Source of the DNA: JAEXOD01 sp963663265
Lineage (GTDB): Bacteria > Bacteroidota > Ignavibacteria > Ignavibacteriales > Melioribacteraceae
Length of the DNA stretch: 36,085 nt
Assembly: GCA_963663265.2 (NCBI GenBank)
Contig: CAXXXM010000003.1
Location: 1 to 36,085, forward strand
Direction: 5' to 3'
How positions within the stretch are numbered: the first letter of the stretch is position 1; the number at the start of each line of letters is the position of its first letter. The notes beneath the pieces were generated by a model, which worked only from the letters and a program-made list of their open reading frames with translations, was not told the origin of the DNA and made no database searches. Below, one piece after another: positions 26,406 through 34,530 of this stretch. A program made the translations under genes and the position numbers.

Positions 26406-26443
26406 TTCCCCTATTCTACTCCCCGCAATACTGCCGGGCCTCG

Positions 26444-26953
26444 TTACTCTACAGTTTCTGCAAAAGTTAAAATATAGCCATTAAGATCTTTACATGAAAA
26501 TTCTTTTGTGCCATAAAAAGTATCGTGCATCTCTTTTAGAATTTCGCAATGGGCTTTCATTTTTTTGTAAACTTCATCAATATCATCAACATCAATATAT
26601 AAAGCAAAAGAACCACCAATTACAGTTTCGCAAAGTTGTGGAAGTTCGCTAACAAAGCTTTCACGTTTTTGAAACATTAGTTCAATTCCATCGCGGCTTA
26701 AAATTGCAAAATCGTAACTGCCTGTATCGGGCATGCTGATAACCATTTTGAAATTGAGCATACTCTCATAAAATTCAACAGTTTTGTTAACATCTTTAAC
26801 CATCAAGTTTGGTGTAAGTTTTGAAATCTGCATTTTTTTATTTCCTTTAAAATTTGGATAATCTAACACATACACTCCAATAATTACCCATGTCAATCCA
26901 ACCAACATAAAGATAATTAACAGGAACATAATGCTTTTATAATTATTTTTCAT
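26444..26953 (-). CDS. VOC (glyoxalase-like) protein with an N-terminal membrane anchor
   Basis: The full frame has 169 residues: a membrane helix (about 8-30) followed by a single vicinal-oxygen-chelate domain (43-169) with LTPNLMVKDVNKTVEFYESML, FQKRESF, a FALYIDVDDIDEVY strand-helix and a closing DLNGYILTFAE. Such domains pair two beta-alpha-beta-beta-beta units around a metal and serve in glyoxalase, dioxygenase or resistance proteins; which applies here is unclear. The ATG at 26953 overlaps the SDR stop as ATGA, which favours it. A second in-frame ATG at 26833 has AAAGGA nine to ten bases before it and would give the bare soluble domain, so both forms may be made. A membrane anchor is unusual for this family. 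Confidence 0.78.
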   Translation of the reverse strand: MKNNYKSIMFLLIIFMLVGLTWVIIGVYVLDYPNFKGNKKMQISKLTPNLMVKDVNKTVEFYESMLNFKMVISMPDTGSYDFAILSRDGIELMFQKRESFVSELPQLCETVIGGSFALYIDVDDIDEVYKKMKAHCEILKEMHDTFYGTKEFSCKDLNGYILTFAETVE

Positions 26954-27735
26954 TTATTACACTTGTATTTTTTATAATAATATCCTGATACTCGAGCTGC
27001 CATTTTTCGCGGAACTGATGTCTGTAAAAATACTAAAATTTTATTAAATATACCGTCTATTACAGAAGGTTTTTTACCAATTTTTTTTAACGCAGTACAA
27101 ACAACATCGCTTGGCAACCTGAACCTTGCCCCCATATTAATTCCTGCATTTGTGTGAAAAGTAGTTTTTGTAGTACCCGGATTTACAGAAATCACATCAA
27201 TATTATATTCTTTTAATTCATACCAAAGACCGCAAGCTAAATTTTCATCAAAAGATTTTGTAGCCGAATAAACGGCATTATAAGGAGAAGGTAAAAATGA
27301 CAAAACAGACCCAATAAAAATTATTTTTCCTGTTCGATTTATTTTCATTTTATTACCAATCAAATTTGTTAAATGGATTGGAGCAACACAATTCAAATAA
27401 ACCATATTTTCATAAATTTTTGAATCAGCAGCCAAAAATGCGGAATTTAATCCAAATCCGGCATTATTAATTAAAATTTCGATATTATAGTTTTTAATCT
27501 GTTCGAATAAAAAATTAATATTGTTAATATTTGTTAGATCGCAAGAAATAGTGGTAACTTTTACTTTATAAAGCTGTTCTATACTATTTTTAATTTCAGA
27601 TAATAAATCAATACGGCGTGCAACCAAGATTAAATTAAAATTTAGTTCTGCCAACCTAAAGGCAAACTCTTTTCCAATTCCAGAAGAAGCACCGGTAATT
27701 AGTGCATATGAATCTGTAATTACTTGTTTTATCAT
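26950..27735 (-). CDS. Short-chain dehydrogenase/reductase
   Basis: NAD(P)-dependent oxidoreductase of the classical SDR family, 261 residues. The cofactor motif TGASSGIG is at about 14-21, NNAGFG at about 91-96, the catalytic Ser in IGSVLSF, and Tyr-x-x-x-Lys in YSATKSF near 157-161; NPGTTKT follows. An arginine pair after the second strand (VARR) suggests NADP preference. The hydrophobic C-terminal segment (ILVFLQTSVPRKMAARVSGYYYKK) resembles the SDRs that work on lipids at membranes. It is coupled to the VOC gene by an ATGA overlap and is divergent from the acyl-CoA synthetase fusion, 129 bases away. A role in lipid or aldehyde reduction is inferred; the substrate is unknown. Confidence 0.85.
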   Translation of the reverse strand: MIKQVITDSYALITGASSGIGKEFAFRLAELNFNLILVARRIDLLSEIKNSIEQLYKVKVTTISCDLTNINNINFLFEQIKNYNIEILINNAGFGLNSAFLAADSKIYENMVYLNCVAPIHLTNLIGNKMKINRTGKIIFIGSVLSFLPSPYNAVYSATKSFDENLACGLWYELKEYNIDVISVNPGTTKTTFHTNAGINMGARFRLPSDVVCTALKKIGKKPSVIDGIFNKILVFLQTSVPRKMAARVSGYYYKKYKCNK

Positions 27736-27864
27736 ATTTTATGCTTATTAATGAACTTTTTTAATAAATATTCAATTATATTTAATTATGATTATATCAA
27801 AAATTTTAATATTTTCACTTCTTGTATTTTTTTAATAAACCAAGCTACATAAAATGGAAGAAAA

Positions 27865-30318
27865 ATGCTTATAAAAAGATCTAACAAAATTGCAATTCAT
27901 TATAAAGACAAAAGTTACACTTACAATGAAACAGTACACAATATAAATAGGCTTGCAAAATTATACACAAAAGAAGCAGGAAAAGTGGCTGTATTTGCCG
28001 AAAACCGTCCGGAATGGGCATTTGCATTTTATTCAGCATGGAAAAATGATTGTATTGCAATAACAATTGATTATATGTCAACAGCGGATGAAGTTAATTA
28101 TATACTTAACGATAGCAATCCGAGCATAGTTTTTTGTTCTTCTGAAACAAAAAAACTGTTAGACCAATTATTACCAAATCTGAATTATAGTCCTACCTTT
28201 ATATCATTTGATGATATAAAAATTGATGAAATAGAAGCGGACGATTCAGAATTAGAAATTAAAGACGTAATGAAAACCGCGTTGATAATTTATACAAGTG
28301 GAACGACTTCATACCCAAAAGGAGTGATGTTATCATTTGATAACCTTATAGCCAATGCAGAAGCAGTTGTTGATGCCAAAATATATACTGAAAAAACACG
28401 AGTTATAGTATTATTACCTCTTCATCATGCTTTACCTTTAATGGGAACTTTAATAATTCCATTTACAGTTCAAGGTACGATTGCTTTTTCTCCATCATTA
28501 AATGCAGAAGATTTAATTGCTACTTTGAAACAGCATAAAATTACAATGCTTATCGGTGTTCCCCGTTTTTATTCTTTATTGAGAAGAAAGATTAAAGAAA
28601 AGATAAATCAAAAAGCTATAACAAAAGGAATTTTTGCTTTAGCAGAAAAAATCGATTCTATGAGTTTTTCAAGGAAAATCTTCAAAAAAGTTCATGATGG
28701 TTTTGGAGGACATTTAAACATTTTAGTATGTGGTGGTGCGGCATTAGACTATGAAGTTGAACGCGATTTTAGGACTTTAGGATTTGAAATTTTAGTTGGT
28801 TACGGAATGACTGAATGTGCCCCAATGATAAGTTTTCCGCGTATGGGAAAAGCTAAATTCGGTGCATCAGGTCAATCACTTTCGTGCAACGAAATTCGTG
28901 TTGTTGATAATGAAATTATTACACGCGGTAGAAATATTATGCAAGGTTATTATAATAAACCCGAAGAAACCGCCGAAATGATTAAGGATGGTTGGCTTTA
29001 CACAGGAGATTTGGGACATTTAGATGAAGAAGGGCATGTATTTATTACCGGAAGAAAAAAAGAATTAATAATTTTATCAAATGGTAAAAACATTAGTCCG
29101 GTTGAAATTGAAGAAAAGATTGCTGGTGTTTCGGATGTTGTTTTGGAAAATGCAGTTTTTATGAAAGGCGATTCGTTACAAATAATTATTTATCCGGATC
29201 CACATAAAGTTGAAAAATTAAATGTACCCGATCTTAATGAATGGGTAAAATGGAATATAATAGATAAATATAACCAAAGTGCAGCTCACTATAAAAAAAT
29301 AACAAGATTTTTTATTGTAAATAGTGAACTCCCCCGTACTCGTTTAGGCAAAATAAAACGTTATGAGTTAGATAATTTTTTGAATGTACCAGATATTAAA
29401 AAAGCAAAAGTTGAAGAACCAAAGTTTGCAGAATATATAGCAATAAGAGATTACTTAAAAGAATTAAAGTCGCAAGATGTATTCCCACACGACCACTTGG
29501 AAATTGATTTAGGACTTGATTCTCTTGATAAAGTTAGTTTCCAATTGTTTATCAAAAATTCATATGGCTTGGATTTAAGTACTGAGCAATTAACCAAATT
29601 TGAAAACTTAATTGTTCTTTCTGAATATATGCGGGATAACAAAGTTAAATCCGAATCCGAATCAGTAGACTGGAGTTCAATATTTAAACAAAGAATGGAT
29701 TTAACTTTGCCTAAAAGCTGGTTTACTCATCAAATATTAAAAAGTTTTTCAAAATTATTATTAAAACTTTATTTTAGAGTAAAAGGCGAAGGAGTTGAAA
29801 ATATACCCGATGGTCCTGTAATTATCGCCCCCAATCATCAAAGTTTTATAGATGGTTTGTTCGTTTCAATGTTTATGAAAACTAAACAATTAAAACAAAC
29901 TTATTATTACGCAAAAGAAAAACATGTTAACAATCAAGTAGTTAAATTTATAGCAGCTAAACATAATGTAATTGTTATGGATTTAAACAATGACTTGATG
30001 TTATCATTGCAAAAATTAGCTGAAGTATTAAAGCGTGGTAAAAAGATCATGATTTTTCCTGAAGGAACTCGAACCAAAGATGGTGATCTTGGCAACTTTA
30101 AACGTGCTTTTGTAATTTTAGCACGTGAATTGAATGTTCCAATTGTTCCTGTTGCTATTTCCGGTGCTTATGATGCTTTACCTACAGGTTCTAAGTTTCC
30201 AAAACCATGGAAAAAGATTAAGGTACAGTTTATGAAACCTATTTATCCTGAAGGTCATACTTATGATAGCTTGAAGGATTCAGTTTACGAGACATTAAAG
30301 AAAGCGGTCAAAAAGTAA
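27865..30318 (+). CDS. Acyl-CoA/acyl-ACP synthetase, ACP and PlsC acyltransferase fusion
   Basis: Multidomain lipid enzyme of 817 residues. Residues 1 to about 500 are an AMP-forming acyl-activating enzyme, with the P-loop-like YTSGTTSYPKG (143-153), GYGMTECAP and the hinge YTGDLGHLDEEGHVFITGRKK. Residues about 520-590 are an acyl-carrier domain with the phosphopantetheine serine S553 in LGLDSLDKVS. Residues about 630-817 are a PlsC-type acyltransferase with NHQSFID (H658, D663) and FPEGTRTKDG (731-740). The plan is like E. coli Aas but in reverse order, with an extra ACP: a fatty acid could be activated, held on the built-in carrier and moved to a lysophospholipid or glycerol phosphate. It is divergent from the SDR/VOC pair and ends in a strong terminator. 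Acceptor inferred from the family. Confidence 0.9.
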   Translation: MLIKRSNKIAIHYKDKSYTYNETVHNINRLAKLYTKEAGKVAVFAENRPEWAFAFYSAWKNDCIAITIDYMSTADEVNYILNDSNPSIVFCSSETKKLLDQLLPNLNYSPTFISFDDIKIDEIEADDSELEIKDVMKTALIIYTSGTTSYPKGVMLSFDNLIANAEAVVDAKIYTEKTRVIVLLPLHHALPLMGTLIIPFTVQGTIAFSPSLNAEDLIATLKQHKITMLIGVPRFYSLLRRKIKEKINQKAITKGIFALAEKIDSMSFSRKIFKKVHDGFGGHLNILVCGGAALDYEVERDFRTLGFEILVGYGMTECAPMISFPRMGKAKFGASGQSLSCNEIRVVDNEIITRGRNIMQGYYNKPEETAEMIKDGWLYTGDLGHLDEEGHVFITGRKKELIILSNGKNISPVEIEEKIAGVSDVVLENAVFMKGDSLQIIIYPDPHKVEKLNVPDLNEWVKWNIIDKYNQSAAHYKKITRFFIVNSELPRTRLGKIKRYELDNFLNVPDIKKAKVEEPKFAEYIAIRDYLKELKSQDVFPHDHLEIDLGLDSLDKVSFQLFIKNSYGLDLSTEQLTKFENLIVLSEYMRDNKVKSESESVDWSSIFKQRMDLTLPKSWFTHQILKSFSKLLLKLYFRVKGEGVENIPDGPVIIAPNHQSFIDGLFVSMFMKTKQLKQTYYYAKEKHVNNQVVKFIAAKHNVIVMDLNNDLMLSLQKLAEVLKRGKKIMIFPEGTRTKDGDLGNFKRAFVILARELNVPIVPVAISGAYDALPTGSKFPKPWKKIKVQFMKPIYPEGHTYDSLKDSVYETLKKAVKK

Positions 30319-30348
30319 TTGTAAATTGTAAATGGTGAATTGTAAATT
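30316..30348 (+). repeat. 33-base repeat, right copy
   Basis: Exact reverse complement of 26373-26405. It begins at the stop codon TAA of the acyltransferase fusion, so the repeat's first three bases serve as the stop, and it is followed eight bases later by the terminator stem. Confidence 0.8.
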
Positions 30349-30355
30349 TTTGAAT

Positions 30356-30379
30356 GGGGATTTTATATCCCCTTTTTTT
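30356..30379 (+). terminator. Intrinsic terminator after the acyltransferase fusion
   Basis: Stem GGGGAT (30356-30361) / ATCCCC (30367-30372) with a five-base loop, followed by seven T (30373-30379). This is a standard Rho-independent terminator on the plus strand, isolating the lipid gene from the toxin-antitoxin pair. Confidence 0.88.
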
Positions 30380-30470
30380 ATACAACAAAATAGCTAAATT
30401 AAATCATTAACCCGTGAAAAGTTTTAATTAATTTATTATATTTAAAATTATTAATAGTTTTTGGTAATGT

Positions 30471-30896
30471 ATGACTCAAGATATTAGATGGATTCAAAGA
30501 TTTAACAATTTCGAAAAAGCTTTTAAACAATTAGAATCAGCTATTGATATTGCAAAATCACGTGAACTAACTAAACTTGAAAAACAAGGAGTAATTCATT
30601 GTTTTGAATATTCGCATGAACTTGCTTGGAAAGTACTAAAAGACTTTTTAACTGAAAAAGGGATTTCTGACTTAATTGGTTCTAAAGATAGTACCCGTGC
30701 TGCATTTAAGGCGGGAATAATTTCAGATGGCGAAATCTGGATGGAAATGATTAAAGCAAGGAATTTGACATCTCATACATATGACGAAGAATATGCAGAA
30801 AATGTTTATTCTGAAATTATTAATGATTTTTACATCACTTTGAATAATTTTGAAAAGAATTTTTCTGATTTAGCAATTAAGGCAGAAAATGAATGA
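30471..30896 (+). CDS. HepT-like HEPN ribonuclease toxin (HI0074 family)
   Basis: Helical protein of 141 residues in the HI0074/HepT group. The HEPN ribonuclease motif R-x4-H-x-Y is complete: R97, H102 and Y104 in RNLTSHTY. In studied HepT/MntA pairs this motif cuts RNA, and the partner silences it by adding AMP to the tyrosine. Length and the C-terminal helix (VYSEIINDFYITLNNF) fit the family. The nucleotidyltransferase follows with an eight-base overlap, the usual tight coupling. Older annotation calls these nucleotidyltransferase substrate-binding proteins; both names refer to the same fold. A toxin role is supported by the intact motif and the pair but is not certain. Confidence 0.85.
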   Translation: MTQDIRWIQRFNNFEKAFKQLESAIDIAKSRELTKLEKQGVIHCFEYSHELAWKVLKDFLTEKGISDLIGSKDSTRAAFKAGIISDGEIWMEMIKARNLTSHTYDEEYAENVYSEIINDFYITLNNFEKNFSDLAIKAENE

Positions 30897-31209
30897 TTCA
30901 TTTGGTTTAAGTAACTCAACTATAACTAAGATCAATTCTATTTTAAGAAATTATGCTTTAATCAAAAAAGCATCAATTTATGGATCTCGTGCAAAAGGAA
31001 ATTATAAAGAAGGTTCAGATATTGATATTGTATTATTTGGCAGCGATATTTCTATTAAAGAATTGAGAAACATTTACGATGATCTTGATGAACTACTTTT
31101 ACCATATACGTTTGATATCTCTGTTTATGAACATCTACAAAACGAAGAATTAAAAAACCATATAAATCGTGTTGGAATAGAGTTTTACCTCTCCCCCAAC
31201 AAAAAATAA
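30889..31209 (+). CDS. MntA-like minimal nucleotidyltransferase antitoxin (HI0073 family)
   Basis: Small nucleotidyltransferase of 106 residues. The signature G-S-x10-D-x-D is intact: G32-S33 in YGSRAKGNYKEG, then D44 and D46 in SDIDIVLF, the metal-binding pair. These minimal enzymes lack a separate substrate domain and act with a HEPN partner; in characterised pairs they AMPylate the toxin's HxY tyrosine. A third acidic residue (D79 in YTFDISVYE) is in the right place for the catalytic triad. The start lies eight bases inside the HepT-like gene with AAGG upstream, so the antitoxin is made from the same message. Toxin-first order is common for this type. Confidence 0.86.
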   Translation: MNDSFGLSNSTITKINSILRNYALIKKASIYGSRAKGNYKEGSDIDIVLFGSDISIKELRNIYDDLDELLLPYTFDISVYEHLQNEELKNHINRVGIEFYLSPNKK

Positions 31210-31380
31210 CCAATTAATATTTTTAGATACACGATTCAAAAATAGCTTTCCCCTCCATTAGAATAACAACTTAATAATTAATTCAAAGGCTAAATTTATG
31301 TTATTATTTACCCACCAATTTGCTAAAATAGTGGATAATGGTTATTTTTGCTAAAGAACAAACATTTAGGAATAGATATT

Positions 31381-32532
31381 ATGAAGAAGATGGTTTTAAG
31401 TCTGGTTATTTTAATACTAAGTTTTAGTTTGAAAAATAATTTAACAGCTCAAGAAAACAACTTAAAACAAGAAGAAACTATTTTTGTATATGGTGGAGAT
31501 ATTAATTTAAAATTTATTAAATATGTTGCAGAATTAACAAAAAAAGAAAACCCCAAATTGTGTTTTGTACCAACAGCTATTGGAGACCACCAAGATAACA
31601 TCACCTTTTACGAAAAGATATGCGAAAGAATTGGTATAGAACCGAATGTGTTAAAAGTATGGGTAAGTTCATCGCCGGAGAATAAATCGTTTGAAGATAT
31701 AATAATGAATTCCGATGCAATAGTTGTAGGCGGTGGAAATACATTAAATATGATGTCTATCTGGAAAGGACAAGGAATAGACACTATAATGCAAAAAGCT
31801 GTTAAAAAAGGGATTATATTATCAGGAGGAAGTGCTGGTTCGATATGCTGGTTTATGAATGGGATAAGTGACTCAAGACCGGTAAAATTAAGTTTGGTAG
31901 AAGGCTTAGGCTTATTGCCTTTCAGCAGCTGTCCGCATTATTCGCAAAAAGACAGAAAAGAGTTATATCACTCATTGCTATTTAATCACAAGATAAGTTC
32001 CGGTTATGGTTGCGATGAATTAGCAGGAATTTTATTTAAGGATGGGAAAGCCGTTGAGTTTTGGAACCAGAGTTATAATCATAATTCGTACTTTGTGGAA
32101 TTAAACGGAGATACTGTAAAATCGACGAAATTAGAATCTAAACTTATGCTAAACAAAGAAGCAATAAGTGAAGCTGATATAACAGAATCCATAATAAAGT
32201 TAAAACTAAGTGATTTGGAAAAAGAGAATAACATTAATTCAATTACAGCTTATATAAATTTCAGACTGCATAAAGATGATATTTCTTCTGAAAAGTTAGA
32301 GAAAATAAAAAACACTTATATTGAATCTTGCATAAGTTACAATGATCAATTGATAGGGATTGTAACATCAGGAGATTATATAGGTTTAAATTATTTATAC
32401 AACAATAATGGCACATGGGAATTTATGGGTGAAGATTATGGAGGAGAATGTGCTGCCGATGGAAAAATTGTGTTCAGAGAAAAAGCTAAAATAATTATAG
32501 AAAGAGCTAAAGAAAAATATTACAATCATTAG
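31381..32532 (+). CDS. Exported peptidase E (S51) with an extra C-terminal domain
   Basis: Serine peptidase of the PepE/cyanophycinase class, 383 residues. The N-terminus is a signal peptide (about 1-24, ending LTAQ), so it should act outside the cytoplasm. The S51 domain (about 33-240) has VGGGNTLNMM, the nucleophile S151 in LSGGSAGSICW and the GLGLLPFSSCPHYSQ segment with the likely catalytic H186. E. coli PepE, which cleaves Asp-X dipeptides, is a bare cytosolic domain of about 230 residues; here about 130 more follow (ENNINSITAYINF to the end), perhaps an NTF2-like domain, judging from weak resemblance only. The ATG at 31381 was chosen over a TTG at 31348 because it starts the signal peptide and has AGGA upstream. 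It appears to be a single-gene unit. Confidence 0.8.
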   Translation: MKKMVLSLVILILSFSLKNNLTAQENNLKQEETIFVYGGDINLKFIKYVAELTKKENPKLCFVPTAIGDHQDNITFYEKICERIGIEPNVLKVWVSSSPENKSFEDIIMNSDAIVVGGGNTLNMMSIWKGQGIDTIMQKAVKKGIILSGGSAGSICWFMNGISDSRPVKLSLVEGLGLLPFSSCPHYSQKDRKELYHSLLFNHKISSGYGCDELAGILFKDGKAVEFWNQSYNHNSYFVELNGDTVKSTKLESKLMLNKEAISEADITESIIKLKLSDLEKENNINSITAYINFRLHKDDISSEKLEKIKNTYIESCISYNDQLIGIVTSGDYIGLNYLYNNNGTWEFMGEDYGGECAADGKIVFREKAKIIIERAKEKYYNH

Positions 32533-32664
32533 TAAATTGTATTTAGGAGAACTTAAGAGACAAAGTAACTTTAGAGAATTAAGTATTTTTAATCCCCGTA
32601 AAAGATTAATTACAATAGACTAATAATACAAAAATAATTAACAATTAATAATTAATAATTATAA

Positions 32665-33216
32665 TTAGACCATTTCGCTTAACAATTCAGGGCGAGGAGA
32701 TGGAATAACAACTTTATTAACTAATAAACCACGTTTACCAATTATATAAGCACCTGCATCAACTGCACTTGTAACAGCGGCAACTTCACCGGTTAATGTA
32801 CAAAAAGCTTTACCACCTAATGCCATAGCAAGACGTATTTCAATTAATTGCACATTTGAGGCTTTAACAGCAGCATCGGCACCTTCAATTAAAGAAGCGA
32901 CAGAAAATGCTTCTAAAATGCCAAGAGCGTCCAGTTTTTCAACTTTGTTATGTCCGGATATAGCAGGGAAAATATCGGGGTGAACATTCGGTATAACAAA
33001 TGAATCAATAACCGCATAATCCAAGGTTGTAATTGCTGCTTCAACACTTGTTTGAACTGCAGCAACATCGCCACCAATTAAAACCATATATTTACCCGAA
33101 CAGATTGAACGAGATAATATTAAAGTAACCTCTGATGTTTTTAACATTATATCAGCAGCCTGCATTCCGGCTGCAATACTTGACAATTCTATTAATCCAA
33201 TTGAATTCATTCCCAT
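32665..33216 (-). CDS. pduT: PduT-like trimeric microcompartment shell protein (BMC-T)
   Basis: Tandem BMC-domain shell protein, 183 residues, close to PduT in sequence as I recall it. Domain 1 (about 5-85) begins SIGLIELSSIAAGMQAADIML and domain 2 (about 96-180) begins LGILEAFSVASLIEGADAAV. C39, in RSICSGKY, sits where PduT has the cysteine that holds a [4Fe-4S] cluster at the trimer pore, so electron passage through the shell is plausible. NVHPDIFPAISGHNKV in the middle is also PduT-like. It overlaps the PduS-like gene by one base (TAATG) with AAGGA upstream, as expected for partners. No BMC-H hexamer, BMC-P pentamer or core enzyme is seen on its downstream side in this window. Confidence 0.9.
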   Translation of the reverse strand: MGMNSIGLIELSSIAAGMQAADIMLKTSEVTLILSRSICSGKYMVLIGGDVAAVQTSVEAAITTLDYAVIDSFVIPNVHPDIFPAISGHNKVEKLDALGILEAFSVASLIEGADAAVKASNVQLIEIRLAMALGGKAFCTLTGEVAAVTSAVDAGAYIIGKRGLLVNKVVIPSPRPELLSEMV

Positions 33217-34529
33217 TATTCCTTACCAAGGATTATATAATCATTTGTTATTTCTTTAACTTTACCATCAATAGAAGCATGAATATTAGCTCCTAATTTA
33301 CCTTCTTCATTTTTGCCAACCAAATCCCCTTTTTTAACATAACTACCGGCATTAACAACTGAAGTTGAAGGGGCTCCGACATGTTGTTTTAATAGAATTT
33401 TAACTTCGGTAATATCTGGCTTTTCCATTGTGTATGGAGTTTTACCTTCATATTTTTCTATATCCAAACGTTTTAACAACTGTTTAATAGGGACTCTTCT
33501 TCCTTCTTTAACAGGATGAACTTTTACCGGCTTAATTTGTTCATGCTTAACATTAATCAAACGCATTTCTTCTTTACTTTGCACACAAGCTTCACGTGGA
33601 TATAAATCCTCAGGACAAGCATATAAAGAACATAAGCCGCAAGCACAGCATAAATCGGCATATTCATTCCACACTTCTTTTCCGGAAGTTGTAAAAACCA
33701 AACTACGCATAACTTTATGAGGCTGAACATCATACCCCAATAAATAGCGAGGGCAAAACTCAGTACAATAACTGCATTGGTCACAAGCTGATTTACCAAT
33801 TCTGAACATACTCTCTTTTGGTTTTACCATTCTATTGACTAAATAATGGTCTTTAGGAAGAATAATAATTCCGGCAGTAGTTTTGGTAACAACCTCTTCA
33901 ACATCAAAAGTTAAACGCCCCATTAAAATTCCACTTACATAAATGGCATAATCATTAATGGTAGTTCCGCCTGCAAACTTTATTAGATCCTTAAACTTTG
34001 TACCAATTGGAGCAAAAAAAGAACATTTATTTTTAACAAGTCCGGTTACACTTAAAAATTTTTCTGTAACGGGAATTCCATTAACAGCGTTATGAATATT
34101 ATAAAAAGTTTCTACATTATTAACAACACACCCTACGTTAAGAGGAATTCCATGAGGAGGAATTAATCGATTTGTTGCACTATAAACGAGTTCGTACTCA
34201 TCACCGGCAGGATAATAATCCCCAAGTTGACACATTTCTATATTAGTTTCCAATTCTTTCTCTATATTGGAAACAGCTTTAACATTCTTCTCTTTTATTC
34301 CAAAATAACCTTTTTTAGCTCCAGTACTTTCAATCATATAATTCATACCGGCAACTACTTCTTTAGGGAAGTTAACCATCAATTCATAATCTTTATGAAT
34401 AAGTGGTTCACACTCAGCACCATTGGCAATTACAAATTCAACTTTGGAATTAGCTTTAACATGTGTTGGAAAACCGGCACCACCGGCACCAACAACTCCA
34501 GCCTTATGTATTACACCGGAAAGATCCAT
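33216..34529 (-). CDS. pduS: PduS-like RnfC-type iron-sulfur flavoprotein
   Basis: Electron-transfer protein of 437 residues resembling PduS, which in propanediol microcompartments reduces cobalamin using NADH. Family features in order: GVVGAGGAGFPTH (11-23, flavin/NADH domain of RnfC/NuoF type), IANGAECEPLIHKD, and an SLBB-like part. Two ferredoxin-type clusters follow, C249-x2-C252-x2-C255-x3-C259 and C294/C295, C297, C300, C305, and finally a biotin-lipoyl-like C-terminal region (AGSYVKKGDLVGK). The pairing with a PduT-like shell protein matches PduS binding to PduT in Salmonella and relatives. It lies one base after the phosphatase gene with AAGGA before its ATG. With no dehydratase nearby, the electron acceptor is open. 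Confidence 0.9.
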   Translation of the reverse strand: MDLSGVIHKAGVVGAGGAGFPTHVKANSKVEFVIANGAECEPLIHKDYELMVNFPKEVVAGMNYMIESTGAKKGYFGIKEKNVKAVSNIEKELETNIEMCQLGDYYPAGDEYELVYSATNRLIPPHGIPLNVGCVVNNVETFYNIHNAVNGIPVTEKFLSVTGLVKNKCSFFAPIGTKFKDLIKFAGGTTINDYAIYVSGILMGRLTFDVEEVVTKTTAGIIILPKDHYLVNRMVKPKESMFRIGKSACDQCSYCTEFCPRYLLGYDVQPHKVMRSLVFTTSGKEVWNEYADLCCACGLCSLYACPEDLYPREACVQSKEEMRLINVKHEQIKPVKVHPVKEGRRVPIKQLLKRLDIEKYEGKTPYTMEKPDITEVKILLKQHVGAPSTSVVNAGSYVKKGDLVGKNEEGKLGANIHASIDGKVKEITNDYIILGKE

Positions 34530-34530
34530 A

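Larger units (their letters stand above)
25766..26443. other. Long non-coding spacer with a cluster of hairpins
   Basis: About 680 bases without a gene. It holds five short hairpins: CACTT / AAGTG (26006-26020), CCCGACGT / ACGTCGGG (26047-26069), TTTCTC / GAGAAA (26081-26097), GTCCCG / CGGGAC (26211-26226) and GCTCGC / GCGAGC (26262-26276). Near its right end is a 33-base sequence (26373-26405) that recurs inverted at 30316-30348. The hairpins are far richer in G and C than the surroundings. This is the right border of the island with the unknown membrane protein. Confidence 0.65.

Noticed and set aside
33557..33799. Minus-strand 80-codon frame inside pduS
   Set aside because: It is an out-of-frame shadow of the cysteine-rich part of the PduS-like gene, with no independent support.
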